Origin: a virus
Length of the DNA stretch: 64,000 nt
Virus record (IMG/VR): IMGVR_UViG_3300028837_000518
Coordinates: 1-64,000 of that record
Direction: 5' to 3' (one strand)
In this document: positions 41,268 through 49,078 of the stretch, one piece after another
Numbering within the stretch: position 1 is the first letter of the stretch
Layout: the number at the start of each line of letters is the position of its first letter
Position numbers and translations under genes: made by a program
The notes under the pieces: model-generated
Told to the model about the DNA's origin: nothing
Seen by the model: the letters and a program-made list of their open reading frames with translations, nothing else
Database searches by the model: none

Positions 41268-41722
41268 CACTCATCATATTGACCATGATTTGGGTTCCAA
41301 TTAGTGGTGTCCGGGAGCACGTATGCACTTGGTATGGTAATGAGTTTCTAGGCCGCAAACCAAGTGCGGCATGGCACGGAGTAGCAGACGTTGTAGTTGA
41401 TGAAGTTACTTACGGTATTGCCGCGCCAATTGAGATACCACTTGGTAGTTACGTTCGTGTATGTCGTACAGGCACCTGTTCTGACTCAACAAGGTTACTC
41501 AGCACCGACTATAACGGTCGGTGTGTTGTCGCACGTGTACTTGATCGTCGCGCGCGCTCTATACCGGGCTACTGGGATTTATGGCCAGCTACTGCCGAGG
41601 CCCTTGGTTTTGGACCATCATGGGCACACCGTGGGTTAGACGCTGGTTGTATTCAGGCCACAGTAGAAATTCGCAGAATAGGGAGGATACAGTGGGACTT
41701 GATATCTACCTTTACAAAGTAA
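41261..41722 (+). CDS. RlpA-like double-psi beta-barrel protein (cell-wall enzyme candidate)
   Basis: A 153-residue protein. The N-terminal 18 residues are hydrophobic (VALIILTMIWVPISG) and may export or anchor it. CTWYGNEFLGRKPSAAWHG corresponds to the ASWYGxxFxGRxTAxG opening of RlpA-type double-psi barrels; IPLGSYVRVCRTG, CVVARVLDRRA and PATAEALGFG follow in the expected order. RlpA proteins cleave denuded glycan strands. The canonical catalytic residues are not all evident, so it could be structural. Confidence 0.68.
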   Translation: MVALIILTMIWVPISGVREHVCTWYGNEFLGRKPSAAWHGVADVVVDEVTYGIAAPIEIPLGSYVRVCRTGTCSDSTRLLSTDYNGRCVVARVLDRRARSIPGYWDLWPATAEALGFGPSWAHRGLDAGCIQATVEIRRIGRIQWDLISTFTK

Positions 41723-42528
41723 ATGATCTTGATAAAACAGCCCGTGTTGAGTCTCAGTATAAACGTGATGCTGACAGTTTGTGGGCGGATGGCATACGAG
41801 AGTTTGGCGCGTCCTCGTACCAAGGTCTGAGTGAAGAGCAGCAAGATACTGTAGCGGCACGAGTCAGAGTAATGGGTAGTGAACTTGGCGTTGACGAATT
41901 TGGCCAAGATACTGCCGGCAAAGAACCCATTGAAATAGACTCATTATCTTTTCCCGATCACCTCTTCAAAATTGGGAACTTCCATAGTTCTTACAACAAC
42001 AGTGGGCTTGATAGTATTCTTCGCAATGTGGTGGATACTTCTCTGTGGGATATTTTCGCAATTGATACACGCAATCCCGGCGAGGGTGATCGTGCCGAGA
42101 GATGTGGCACCTACTACATCCCTGATTGGAAAGCATCACTGGCACGCGCTGAAGATGCAGCCACACAACTTGCACTTGCTGGTGATTATAATGTAATGAG
42201 AGTGCGTCCCAGCATGATGCTACCACAACTGTCGCCACCACCACGAAGTGCTCGAGAAGCACTGTTGGCATTTCAGGAAGTAAAAGAAAAGTATAAAACA
42301 ACACTGGATTTTCATTGCAGATATGGTGAGTTTCACTTAGGAGTCCCACTGCAATGCACTGCCATTATTCCTGGTACATTCGACAACGTGCCTACGGCCC
42401 ATATAGTTTACCAAAACAGTCTTGATTGGTATAGAGAGGCTTTGCATATTGTAATTGAGACTTGTAGTTTAGTTCTTTCTATACCTTCGGATTATATCGG
42501 TAAGTACGTGCTTCAGTGGTCGCATTAG
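41692..42528 (+). CDS. Conserved-type phage hypothetical protein (MGLDIYLYK)
   Basis: A 278-residue protein with GTG 41692 as start, giving MGLDIYLYKVNDLD, an opening frequently seen in phage proteins of unknown function. The middle has FPDHLFKIGNFHSSYNNSGLDSILRN and WDIFAIDT; a helical stretch RAEDAATQLALAGDY follows. It overlaps the RlpA-like gene by 31 bases. Confidence 0.7.
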   Translation: MGLDIYLYKVNDLDKTARVESQYKRDADSLWADGIREFGASSYQGLSEEQQDTVAARVRVMGSELGVDEFGQDTAGKEPIEIDSLSFPDHLFKIGNFHSSYNNSGLDSILRNVVDTSLWDIFAIDTRNPGEGDRAERCGTYYIPDWKASLARAEDAATQLALAGDYNVMRVRPSMMLPQLSPPPRSAREALLAFQEVKEKYKTTLDFHCRYGEFHLGVPLQCTAIIPGTFDNVPTAHIVYQNSLDWYREALHIVIETCSLVLSIPSDYIGKYVLQWSH

Positions 42529-42529
42529 A

Positions 42530-43498
42530 GTGCCTTTGGATAACCTACAAGAAATCCTTGCGAACCTAGCAATAGCACAAGGGACCTCAGAACCCAAGCC
42601 CAAAGTTGTATCTATCCGTGCCAGAAAGGTATTTCGTCCGGCTGGCTGGTCTGAGTTTGTTGGTCATAAAGATGTAGTGCGCATACTACGTCAGGCACGA
42701 CAGTCAGCAGAGTCAAGAATGGAAACACTTCGACCCGTACTGCTTTGGGGACCACCCGGTTGTGGCAAGACTACAGTTGCTCGTCTACTGGCAGGTAGTG
42801 CGGGGCTACGGGAACTATCAGGCCCCACTATTGACCCAATAGAACTAGCCAATGCTCTCCAAGAGTTGTATGGTGCGAGATTTGTTCTTATTGATGAGAT
42901 ACATGGGTTGGCTAGACCCGCCCAAGAAGTTCTTTACCCCGTTCTGGATGACGGTATAGTTCACTGGGCAGGTCTAGCTACAGAGATAACCACTTCCCTC
43001 ATTGGTGCTACAACCGAGCTTGGAAAGTTAGTCAAACCTCTTCGCGATAGATTCTCTCTATCACTCTACATTGGTCATTATAACGATGAAGAGATGACGA
43101 AGATTGCTGGACTCATGGCAAGGTCTCTCAAGCTGACTATACAACAACATGGTGCAAGAACAGTAGTAAAGTGGGCGCGAGGAACGCCGCGGTGGGCTTT
43201 ACGAATCATAGAGCGTGTTCGTGACTTTTCAACTTCTATGAGTAGACGGTCGGTAAGAAAAGCAGTTGAGGACTTAGGGTTTGATACTACTGGTCTACTG
43301 CCCGAAGAGCGGGTATATCTAACAGCACTATATCTACTTGGTGGTCGCTCGGGTATATCAAACCTTTCTGCATCCATGCAACAAGATAACAACTCAGTTA
43401 GAATAGTAGAGGCCTACCTGATTCGTGCTGGTTACGTTACAATTACATCACGCGGACGAACACTCACCGATAAAGGTGTTAGATACATTGACAAGTAA
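42530..43498 (+). CDS. RuvB-like Holliday-junction helicase
   Basis: A 322-residue AAA+ protein, GTG start. Walker A GPPGCGKT (residues 74-81), Walker B VLIDEIH (119-125), sensor I GATTE, and the arginine-finger region LRDRF. The C-terminal part has ARGTPRWALRIIERVRDF and RGRTLTDKG, which correspond to RuvB ARGTPRIANR and RGRxxT. With bacterial RuvA it could migrate branches in phage recombination or replication. No RuvA or resolvase is seen in the window. Confidence 0.85.
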   Translation: MPLDNLQEILANLAIAQGTSEPKPKVVSIRARKVFRPAGWSEFVGHKDVVRILRQARQSAESRMETLRPVLLWGPPGCGKTTVARLLAGSAGLRELSGPTIDPIELANALQELYGARFVLIDEIHGLARPAQEVLYPVLDDGIVHWAGLATEITTSLIGATTELGKLVKPLRDRFSLSLYIGHYNDEEMTKIAGLMARSLKLTIQQHGARTVVKWARGTPRWALRIIERVRDFSTSMSRRSVRKAVEDLGFDTTGLLPEERVYLTALYLLGGRSGISNLSASMQQDNNSVRIVEAYLIRAGYVTITSRGRTLTDKGVRYIDK

Positions 43499-43526
43499 CT
43501 ACTCGCTCATCCTGCTTGCAAGTCCT

Positions 43527-43571
43527 AACCGTAGACTACACCACGCCATGGTGCGGTCTGCGGTTTTTTTT
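43527..43571 (+). terminator. Rho-independent terminator after the RuvB-like gene
   Basis: Stem AACCGTAGAC / GTCTGCGGTT (10 bp, one wobble) followed by eight T. A second T8 tract lies about 10 bases on. It closes the long early/middle transcript. Confidence 0.85.
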
Positions 43572-43638
43572 GTACCGTTCTTTTTTTTGGTGTTCACTAT
43601 TAGATATATTTGTAACTTCATAGTAACCGCGAATTGAC

Positions 43639-44286
43639 ATGCAGAGAAACTTCTCATTCATTGCCAACTCAAATACTTTAGAGTTTCTAGCGCGTGTAGT
43701 AGCGGTTATTCGAGAGGATGACGCCTGGATTAGTAAGCGCAGAAAGCGCGAAGTGATACCCTGGGCTACAGTCACTGCCGACCGCGCAATGCGTTATACA
43801 GGAGTACTATTCCCTCATGACTGGGACCTTGCTTGGCAAGCTATCTCATGGTGTCGCGAGGTAATGGGAAAGAGAGAAGATGTTAATGACTATGAAGTGA
43901 ACCTACTCTTTTCTGTTATGGATGATAACTTTCCACATGAACAGCGCGCACTTCTGGCCAGCCTCATTCCTAAGTTTTACCGCGAGGGTGGCAGCACTGA
44001 CAGTATACATCTTGGCTCCGTTGCTATACGACAGTACTTCGACTACCTAAAACTAGAATGCACGCTGCCTATAGATACGGTTTGGGGTCATGGATATGTA
44101 TACCGATTCTCTGACTCTGATAGTAATGTACTCATTTGGTCAACAAGTAGTAAAAAACTGGATACTGGTTTAGTTTATGCCGGCAGATGTACCGTTAAAG
44201 CACATCGAGAAGTGCATGGTATTTGCAGTACTATTTTGACGCGATGCGCAATATCTGAATGTGGCAGCGATATAGTCCGAGCTTGA
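43639..44286 (+). CDS. Hypothetical protein
   Basis: A 215-residue protein. Basic helix near residue 35 (SKRRKREVIPWATV); C-terminal section GYVYRFSDSDSNVLIWSTS ... HREVHGICSTILTRC resembles a zinc or OB-like region seen at the end of some phage replication proteins, but this is not certain. It stands alone between a terminator and a promoter. Confidence 0.65.
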   Translation: MQRNFSFIANSNTLEFLARVVAVIREDDAWISKRRKREVIPWATVTADRAMRYTGVLFPHDWDLAWQAISWCREVMGKREDVNDYEVNLLFSVMDDNFPHEQRALLASLIPKFYREGGSTDSIHLGSVAIRQYFDYLKLECTLPIDTVWGHGYVYRFSDSDSNVLIWSTSSKKLDTGLVYAGRCTVKAHREVHGICSTILTRCAISECGSDIVRA

Positions 44287-44343
44287 CCAATTATCCTTAT
44301 CGTCTTTTGCTGTCTTTTACGGCCTACCACTGCGGGTTGGGAT

Positions 44344-44372
44344 TTGACAAGACGTAGAATCTATGCTACAAT
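44344..44372 (+). promoter_or_regulatory. Promoter upstream of the 44437 gene and the Y-RNA/tRNA/Ro60 block
   Basis: TTGACA (44344-44349), 17-base spacer, TACAAT (44367-44372). It lies just after a terminated gene. With no terminator before 45,150 it could also transcribe the RNA array and the Ro60 gene. Confidence 0.85.
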
Positions 44373-44436
44373 TTTCGGCGCATAATTGCGTGTGCAGGTG
44401 AAACTCCTACGGAAAACACAAATCCAGGAGGCAGTA

Positions 44437-45120
44437 ATGAAGTTCAATAATTTTTCCCTTAGAGTTATCGGAGGGCGCGAGAAAGCAAGTGGTTATGTTG
44501 AGATAACGCATGGCCAGCAATACTCGCTATCCATGCGTAACTTCGATAGTTTACCATGTGATGCAAAAGTAGTAATAGGTGATGTGCATATCGGCACCTG
44601 GCGTATTAGAGGCAATCGCTCCATCATCATTGAGCGGCCAGTAAATGACCAGGGTCGGTTCACCTTCTATAAGGTTGGTTCGAGTGAAGCTGAGAAGATA
44701 GGTGCTACACCGGGTGCGTCCCGTAACGGCCTAATCACGGTTACATTCACGCCAGAAATACCAAAGCCCGTACAACTTATCTACCCCCATCATTCATATA
44801 ACGACCCTTGGCGATGGCGGCCACGATATGATAGTAATTGGCTCTTTTCCTGTGGTTCGAGTACAGGTGGTGGTAGCGTACAGTCGCAGCTGCGGGGCAG
44901 CCCTGTCAGCTTTGGTGATACTCCCGTTACTGCTGATTCGTATGAAGAGGGTGTTTCTGGTCTTTCAGGATATAGTGATCAAAGATTCACCCGCGTTGCA
45001 CCACTTGACTACGATCTAACACGACAGACAACAATATCTTTGCGACTAGTCTGTAGTGACATCAGGGGGGAACCACGACCGCTAGTTTCTTGCGGTAATC
45101 CAGTCCCTCCGCCAGTATAG
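44437..45120 (+). CDS. Beta-rich protein of unknown function
   Basis: A 227-residue protein; ATG 44437 follows CAGGAGG. Residues 1-110 form a beta-sandwich-like module (GQQYSLSMRNFDSLPCDAKVVIGD, TWRIRGNRSIIIERPVNDQGRFTFYK, ITVTFTPE), a pattern seen in scattered phages, bacteria and large DNA viruses. The C-terminal half is Gly/Ser/Pro-rich and looks disordered. It has its own promoter. Confidence 0.65.
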   Translation: MKFNNFSLRVIGGREKASGYVEITHGQQYSLSMRNFDSLPCDAKVVIGDVHIGTWRIRGNRSIIIERPVNDQGRFTFYKVGSSEAEKIGATPGASRNGLITVTFTPEIPKPVQLIYPHHSYNDPWRWRPRYDSNWLFSCGSSTGGGSVQSQLRGSPVSFGDTPVTADSYEEGVSGLSGYSDQRFTRVAPLDYDLTRQTTISLRLVCSDIRGEPRPLVSCGNPVPPPV

Positions 45121-45151
45121 ATATTCTTTAGTTTCTACTGCACACGCAACA

Positions 45152-45214
45152 CGTCTGGGTCGCCGATTGCTGGTTACCACTTAAATGTTCCAGTAATCAC
45201 GAACTTATCCGGCG
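45152..45214 (+). ncRNA. Y-RNA-like element 1
   Basis: Lower stem CGTCTGG / CCGGCG (one bulge), GGTCG, upper stem GATTGCTGG (45165-45173) / CCAGTAATC (45190-45198) with one G-U pair, GGTTACC after the upper stem, and CTTATC before the 3' lower strand. It is the first of six elements of the same design upstream of the Ro60 gene. Confidence 0.7.
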
Positions 45215-45322
45215 CTTACTTTAAACACCACACCGAGCTAGTATTTCTAAAGAAACCGTGCGATCTTTGATTCTAAGATCAAAGATTCTACAACTTCTAA
45301 GTGACAGTCTTGGTGTTGGTAC
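45215..45322 (+). other. Structured spacer in the RNA array
   Basis: No gene seen. It contains a 9-bp hairpin ATCTTTGAT / ATCAAAGAT with a TCTAAG loop, enclosed by ACACCGA / TTGGTGT, which could pair like an acceptor stem. It has no recognisable T or D arm, so I do not call a tRNA. Confidence 0.4.
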
Positions 45323-45423
45323 GGGTTGGGTCGAAGTATGTCGGTTATCATACATAGTAATAGCATGGGTAAGAGTACGGCTCTACCATGCCCAAACTCG
45401 ACATACATTCCCTTATCCAATCC
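45323..45423 (+). ncRNA. Y-RNA-like element 2
   Basis: Lower stem GGGTTGG / CCAATCC, GTCGAAG bulge, upper stem TATGTCG / CGACATA, then GGTTATC; the 3' side has CCCTTATC. The apical part holds a further hairpin (GCATGG / CCATGC). This 101-base element matches Ro60-bound Y RNA architecture closely, including the GUCGAAG and GGUUAUC boxes. Confidence 0.82.
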
Positions 45424-45440
45424 ATAATACTTAAATTGTT

Positions 45441-45499
45441 GGCTAGGTCGAAGTATGCTGGTTATCCTCTATGATCCCGGCTACAATCCTTATCTAGCC
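45441..45499 (+). ncRNA. Y-RNA-like element 3
   Basis: Lower stem GGCTAG / CTAGCC, GGTCGAAG, upper stem GTATGCTGG / CCGGCTAC (one bulge), GGTTATC, and CTTATC on the 3' side. Only three bases separate its end from the tRNA-Val 5' end, so RNase P cleavage of the tRNA would also create its 3' end. Confidence 0.8.
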
Positions 45500-45502
45500 T
45501 TT

Positions 45503-45575
45503 AGGTAAATAGCTCAGTTGGTAGAGCACTTCTTTTACAAAGAAGAGATCGCAGGTTCGAGTCCTGCTTTGCCTA
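45503..45575 (+). tRNA. tRNA-Val (anticodon TAC)
   Basis: Cloverleaf: acceptor AGGTAAA / TTTGCCT, D arm GCTC AGTTGGTA GAGC, anticodon arm CTTCT TTTACAA AGAAG (anticodon TAC at 45536-45538), T arm GCAGG TTCGAGT CCTGC. CCA is not encoded. Confidence 0.95.
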
Positions 45576-45586
45576 CTAAAACTTAA

Positions 45587-45693
45587 TAGATTAGGTCGAA
45601 GAGTATCGGTTATCAAGGCAAGCCGAGAGGTTGGTCTGGTGAGCCAGACTTAACATCGGTTATGAAAACGATCTCACAAACTTATCTAATCTA
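45587..45693 (+). ncRNA. Y-RNA-like element 4
   Basis: Lower stem TAGATTAG / CTAATCTA, GGTCGAAG, upper stem GAGTATCG / CGATCTC with one bulge, GGTTATC, and AACTTATC on the 3' side. The apical region has a GTCTGG / CCAGAC hairpin and a second CGGTTAT. Its end is three bases before tRNA-Ala, the same spacing as element 3 to tRNA-Val. Confidence 0.8.
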
Positions 45694-45696
45694 CAT

Positions 45697-45768
45697 GGGG
45701 GCGTAGCTTAACGGGAAAGCACCTCTTTTGCAAGGAGGGTACTGGAGGTTCAATTCCTCCCGTCTCCA
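45697..45768 (+). tRNA. tRNA-Ala (anticodon TGC)
   Basis: Acceptor GGGGGCG / CGTCTCC with two G-U pairs, short D arm GCTT AACGGGAA AGC, anticodon arm CCTCT TTTGCAA GGAGG (TGC at 45729-45731), T arm GGAGG TTCAATT CCTCC. CCA not encoded. Confidence 0.95.
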
Positions 45769-45771
45769 CCT

Positions 45772-45834
45772 CTTGGGTCGAATGCATTGGGTTATTCAAG
45801 GTGAAAACTTCCCAACGCAGTTAACTTATCCAAG
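45772..45834 (+). ncRNA. Y-RNA-like element 5
   Basis: Lower stem CTTGG / CCAAG, GGTCGAA, upper stem TGCATTGGG / CCCAACGCA (one mismatch), GGGTTATT after the upper stem, ACTTATC on the 3' side and a short AAGGTGAAAACTT apical hairpin. It starts three bases after tRNA-Ala. Confidence 0.78.
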
Positions 45835-45843
45835 TAATAATAT

Positions 45844-45916
45844 GCGGGAGTAGCTCAGTTGGTAGAGCATCGCCTTGCCAGGGCGAGGGTCACGAGTTCG
45901 AGTCTCGTTTTCCGCT
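45844..45916 (+). tRNA. tRNA-Gly (anticodon GCC)
   Basis: Acceptor GCGGGAG / TTTCCGC with two G-U pairs, D arm GCTC AGTTGGTA GAGC, anticodon arm TCGCC TTGCCAG GGCGA (GCC), T arm ACGAG TTCGAGT CTCGT. CCA not encoded. Confidence 0.95.
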
Positions 45917-45925
45917 TATGTTGTT

Positions 45926-46004
45926 AAGCCGGGTCGAGTTCAGTGGGTTATTGTGTATAATAATCCTTGTGTGTGTTTTCCCACTGGAAAAGTTAACCTG
46001 GCTT
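45926..46004 (+). ncRNA. Y-RNA-like element 6
   Basis: Lower stem AAGCCGGG / CCTGGCTT with one wobble, GGTCGAG, upper stem TTCAGTGGG / CCCACTGGAA (one bulge), GGGTTATT. The 3' internal strand is AAAAGTTAA instead of CTTATC. It lies 47 bases upstream of the Ro60 start codon. Confidence 0.78.
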
Positions 46005-46051
46005 TTATCTCTCTGGGACGCTTTTCCATCCACCACTACTAGGAGGTTATA

Positions 46052-47752
46052 ATGAGCAATTACGGCCAACACTTCTCTACACAGCAAACCGTCCAGACCG
46101 AGCCCATCCCAGGAAAAGATATGGGAGAAAACTTGGCTGGTGGTTATGCATTCAAGATTGATAAGTGGGCAAGACTTCAGCGTTTTCTTATCCTCGGCGC
46201 GGAAGGCACCTACTATGCTAGCGGTCAAGCAATGACCATTGATAATGCTAACGTAGTAGTGGATTGTATTCGGGAAGATGGCCGGCGAGTGGTAGATAGT
46301 ATTGTTACTACCTCACAAGAGGGTCGTGCGCCCAAGAATGACTCAGCACTATTTGCCCTTCTCATGTGTATGACACCAGACTTTGCCAATCTTGCAACTC
46401 GCCAAGCAGCATTTGCTGCTCTTCCTGCAGTTGCACGAATTGGTACGCACCTATTTAAGTTCTGCTCTGAGGTTGACTCAATGCGGGGTTGGGGACGTGG
46501 GCTACGACGCGCACTCTCTAGGTGGTACAACTCTAAAGCTCCTGCTCGCCTTGCATACCAAGTTGTAAAGTATCAGCAGCGGCATGGCTGGACCCACAGA
46601 GATGTATTGCGCAAGGCTCACCCAGTCCCCTTATCGGATGCGCACAAGATTATCTATCACTACATAACTCAAAAGGAGCTACCATGTAGTCTCGCGCAGA
46701 CAGAGGGTGGTGTGGATATGTTGTATGCCTTCGAGTCTATCAAACGGGCCGAGAGTGTTAATCAGGCCACACAACTAATCCGTGAATTCAGACTTCCTCG
46801 CGAGGCAGTGCCAACTCGATTCTTGAATGATAGTGCTATTTGGCAAGCACTACTAGAATCTATGCCTATGACCGCCATGATTCGCAACCTTGCCAAGATG
46901 ACCAGTATTGGTCTACTTGCTCCCTTGTCGTTCGCAGCTAACTTTGTAGTAAAGCAATTAGGTAATGCAGATTATCTGAGACGCGCACGCGTTCACCCAT
47001 TCTCTGTATTTCTTGCGTTGCGAACCTACGCGATGGGTTGCGGTATTCGTGGTAAGCTTCGGTGGGAACCAGTACCTGCCATAGTAGATGCGCTTGACAA
47101 GGCTTTTTACTTGTGTTTTGATAATGTTGAGCCAACTGGAAAGCGTATAGTAATCGGCGTTGATGTCTCGGGTAGCATGAGTGCGCCGATACTCGCTGAT
47201 CCTAATACACAATTCATGGTACCGGGGCCACCATCAGTCCTGGAGGCCGCTGCTGCAATTGCGTTAGTTACTAACGCTGTGGAACCCAATAGTACTATAG
47301 TAGCATTCTCGCATGATATAGTACCAATCACTATTACACCGCGCCAGCGGATTGATAACCTTTGCAACGAGCTACGCGGCCTACCAATGGGCAATACAGA
47401 CTGTGCTCTACCCATGCTTTGGGCGCTAGGTTATGCGCCCGATGTACGTGGTGGTATTCACAGATGGTTCCGTCACCCCTGCGATTATAAGAAAGTTAGG
47501 GACAACGTTATCGAGGCTGATGTTTTCATAGTAATTACCGACAACGAGACTTGGTTTGGCAAGATACACCCTGTGCAGGCACTAAACAAGTATCGAAAGC
47601 AAACAGGTATTGACGCCAAGCTAGTTGTTCTCGCTATGACCTCTACCGGATTTTCTATAGCTGACCCCAATGATTCTGGAATGCTTGATATTTGTGGTAT
47701 GGATAGCGCTGTTCCCACACTTATCTCTGACTTTATAAGTGGCAGAGTTTAG
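46052..47752 (+). CDS. rsr: Ro60/Rsr orthologue (TROVE domain plus von Willebrand A)
   Basis: A 566-residue protein with AGGAGG ribosome site. Residues about 20-355 are the helical-repeat TROVE ring, with the tell-tale GGYAFKIDKWARLQRFLILGAEGTYY near the start and YQQRHGWTHRDVLRKAHP in the middle. Residues about 364-566 are a von Willebrand A domain with an intact metal site: Asp371, Ser373, Ser375 (DVSGSMS), Thr449 and Asp497. Ro60 proteins bind misfolded RNA through the ring and Y RNA on the outside. Six Y-like RNAs directly upstream make this an apparently complete phage Ro ribonucleoprotein. Confidence 0.95.
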   Translation: MSNYGQHFSTQQTVQTEPIPGKDMGENLAGGYAFKIDKWARLQRFLILGAEGTYYASGQAMTIDNANVVVDCIREDGRRVVDSIVTTSQEGRAPKNDSALFALLMCMTPDFANLATRQAAFAALPAVARIGTHLFKFCSEVDSMRGWGRGLRRALSRWYNSKAPARLAYQVVKYQQRHGWTHRDVLRKAHPVPLSDAHKIIYHYITQKELPCSLAQTEGGVDMLYAFESIKRAESVNQATQLIREFRLPREAVPTRFLNDSAIWQALLESMPMTAMIRNLAKMTSIGLLAPLSFAANFVVKQLGNADYLRRARVHPFSVFLALRTYAMGCGIRGKLRWEPVPAIVDALDKAFYLCFDNVEPTGKRIVIGVDVSGSMSAPILADPNTQFMVPGPPSVLEAAAAIALVTNAVEPNSTIVAFSHDIVPITITPRQRIDNLCNELRGLPMGNTDCALPMLWALGYAPDVRGGIHRWFRHPCDYKKVRDNVIEADVFIVITDNETWFGKIHPVQALNKYRKQTGIDAKLVVLAMTSTGFSIADPNDSGMLDICGMDSAVPTLISDFISGRV

Positions 47753-47753
47753 C

Positions 47754-48209
47754 ATGAGCGAGGCGGAAAGACTTGAGGCTCTAATAGATCAGTTAGCAGA
47801 GCTAAGAGATATGGTGCACTTTCTTCAAAGTGCCGAAGACGATGCGAAAGCAACGCTAGAGCAAGTACAAGAATACCAAATCTATAACAATATAGTAGAT
47901 GGGCGCAAAAAGCTAAAGCGACAGGTTAAAGAACACGAAGTAGTAATACGTAACTTAGTTGTTAAAGTCTTTAGTGAAACAGGCATAAGGTATCCGGGGA
48001 CAGGTCGTGCATATATTCAAATGGTTAAGACTTGTGTCTACGACGAAACCAATATTCATGCCTGGTGTGTCGAACGCGCCCCCGGCTTTCTCAATCTTAA
48101 TACTAGAGCAATTGAGAAAGCAGCAAAGTCGGGTGCAAATGGTATGCCTATAGAAGTTACTGTAGTTCCGCGCGGTTATATCAAGGGCAAGCTAGATGTC
48201 CCGGCCTAA
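47754..48209 (+). CDS. Coiled-coil protein (Gp157/Gam-like character)
   Basis: A 151-residue protein; ATG 47754 lies two bases from the Ro60 stop, a GTG at 47739 is an alternative. Residues 1-75 are a coiled coil (RLEALIDQLAELRDMVHFL ... KKLKRQVKEHEVVI). The C-terminal half (IHAWCVERAPGFLNLNTRAIEKAAK) resembles phage proteins grouped with siphovirus Gp157. Tight linkage to Ro60 suggests co-expression. Confidence 0.65.
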   Translation: MSEAERLEALIDQLAELRDMVHFLQSAEDDAKATLEQVQEYQIYNNIVDGRKKLKRQVKEHEVVIRNLVVKVFSETGIRYPGTGRAYIQMVKTCVYDETNIHAWCVERAPGFLNLNTRAIEKAAKSGANGMPIEVTVVPRGYIKGKLDVPA

Positions 48210-48699
48210 TACACCAAGCTTTTGGACAACAACACATACTACCAGTGAAAAGGACGAGTGGGAAACACCGCGAAGTCTCGTTAGCTACTTAGCACAGTAC
48301 TTTTCCTGGGACCTTGATGTGTGTGCGAGTCGAGCAAATGTCTGCGAGACCTTTCTTACTAAGGCCGATAACGCCCTAAGTTGTAGTTGGACGGGACTGT
48401 GCTGGAATAACCCACCATACGGAAAAGAGATGCGTCGGTGGATTGCTAAAGCAAAACACGCTGCGCAGTCCCCCGGCACTACAGTAGTCTGTCTAGTGCC
48501 GGCTCGCACCGATACTAAGTGGTGGCATCACAACGTTCCTGAAGCAAGCTTGGTAGTTTTCTTAAAGGGTCGACTTAGCTTTGAACTAGATAACATTGGG
48601 CAACCCGCACCATTCCCATCAGCTATAATAGTGTTTGGTCCACTAAGTGAACTACAGAAAAATGTTCTAAAACACATGGGCTGGTCACCACTAGGATAG
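48196..48699 (+). CDS. Phage N6-adenine DNA methyltransferase (Dam-like)
   Basis: A 167-residue enzyme of the phage Dam-like family: DEWETPRSLVSYLAQYF ... DLDVCASRANVC, then the catalytic NNPPY at residues 71-75 and VVCLVPARTDTKWWH. It methylates adenine in DNA, probably for protection from restriction. It is small and lacks a separate target domain. It overlaps the preceding gene by 14 bases. Confidence 0.92.
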   Translation: MSRPNTPSFWTTTHTTSEKDEWETPRSLVSYLAQYFSWDLDVCASRANVCETFLTKADNALSCSWTGLCWNNPPYGKEMRRWIAKAKHAAQSPGTTVVCLVPARTDTKWWHHNVPEASLVVFLKGRLSFELDNIGQPAPFPSAIIVFGPLSELQKNVLKHMGWSPLG

Positions 48700-48706
48700 G
48701 AGAGAG

Positions 48707-49078
48707 ATGTTACTTAGTAAAAAGGAAACTAAACAACTGTTGCGCGCACTCTGTGAAGTCACCGACATTGAGCAATGTCAACCTTATACAATGGTGCGAG
48801 TAGTTATACCTAAGCTTCCCAACGTCTTAGGGGCGCATCCCGAGGCAATAACCGCTGCTGGATTCTCTAAAGTTGTATGGCCCGATAAGTGGTCGCCCAC
48901 GATTGGTATTCGTATTGCTAAAGTACGCGCTGCCGACCGTATATTTAACGGGCTATGGGATGTTAACTTTCGCGTTACAGTAGAGTGTGCGCAGAAGTGG
49001 CGGGAGCAAGTTAAGGCAGCCCGACCAGAGCTACACACTGATGAGGTAGAACTTCTTCCCGCGAGTGTTCCTGCGTGA
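48707..49078 (+). CDS. Hypothetical protein
   Basis: A 123-residue alpha/beta protein with ribosome site AGGAGAG. It has YTMVRVVIPKLPNVLG and WSPTIGIRIAKV. The stop overlaps the next GTG. No family recognised. Confidence 0.6.
   Translation: MLLSKKETKQLLRALCEVTDIEQCQPYTMVRVVIPKLPNVLGAHPEAITAAGFSKVVWPDKWSPTIGIRIAKVRAADRIFNGLWDVNFRVTVECAQKWREQVKAARPELHTDEVELLPASVPA

Noticed and set aside
45215-45322. Possible amber-suppressor tRNA (hairpin loop TCTAAG with CTA, enclosed by ACACCGA/TTGGTGT)
   Set aside because: There is no D arm, no T arm with TTCRA, and the loop has the wrong size. It would have explained the in-frame TAG codons, but the structure does not support a tRNA call.
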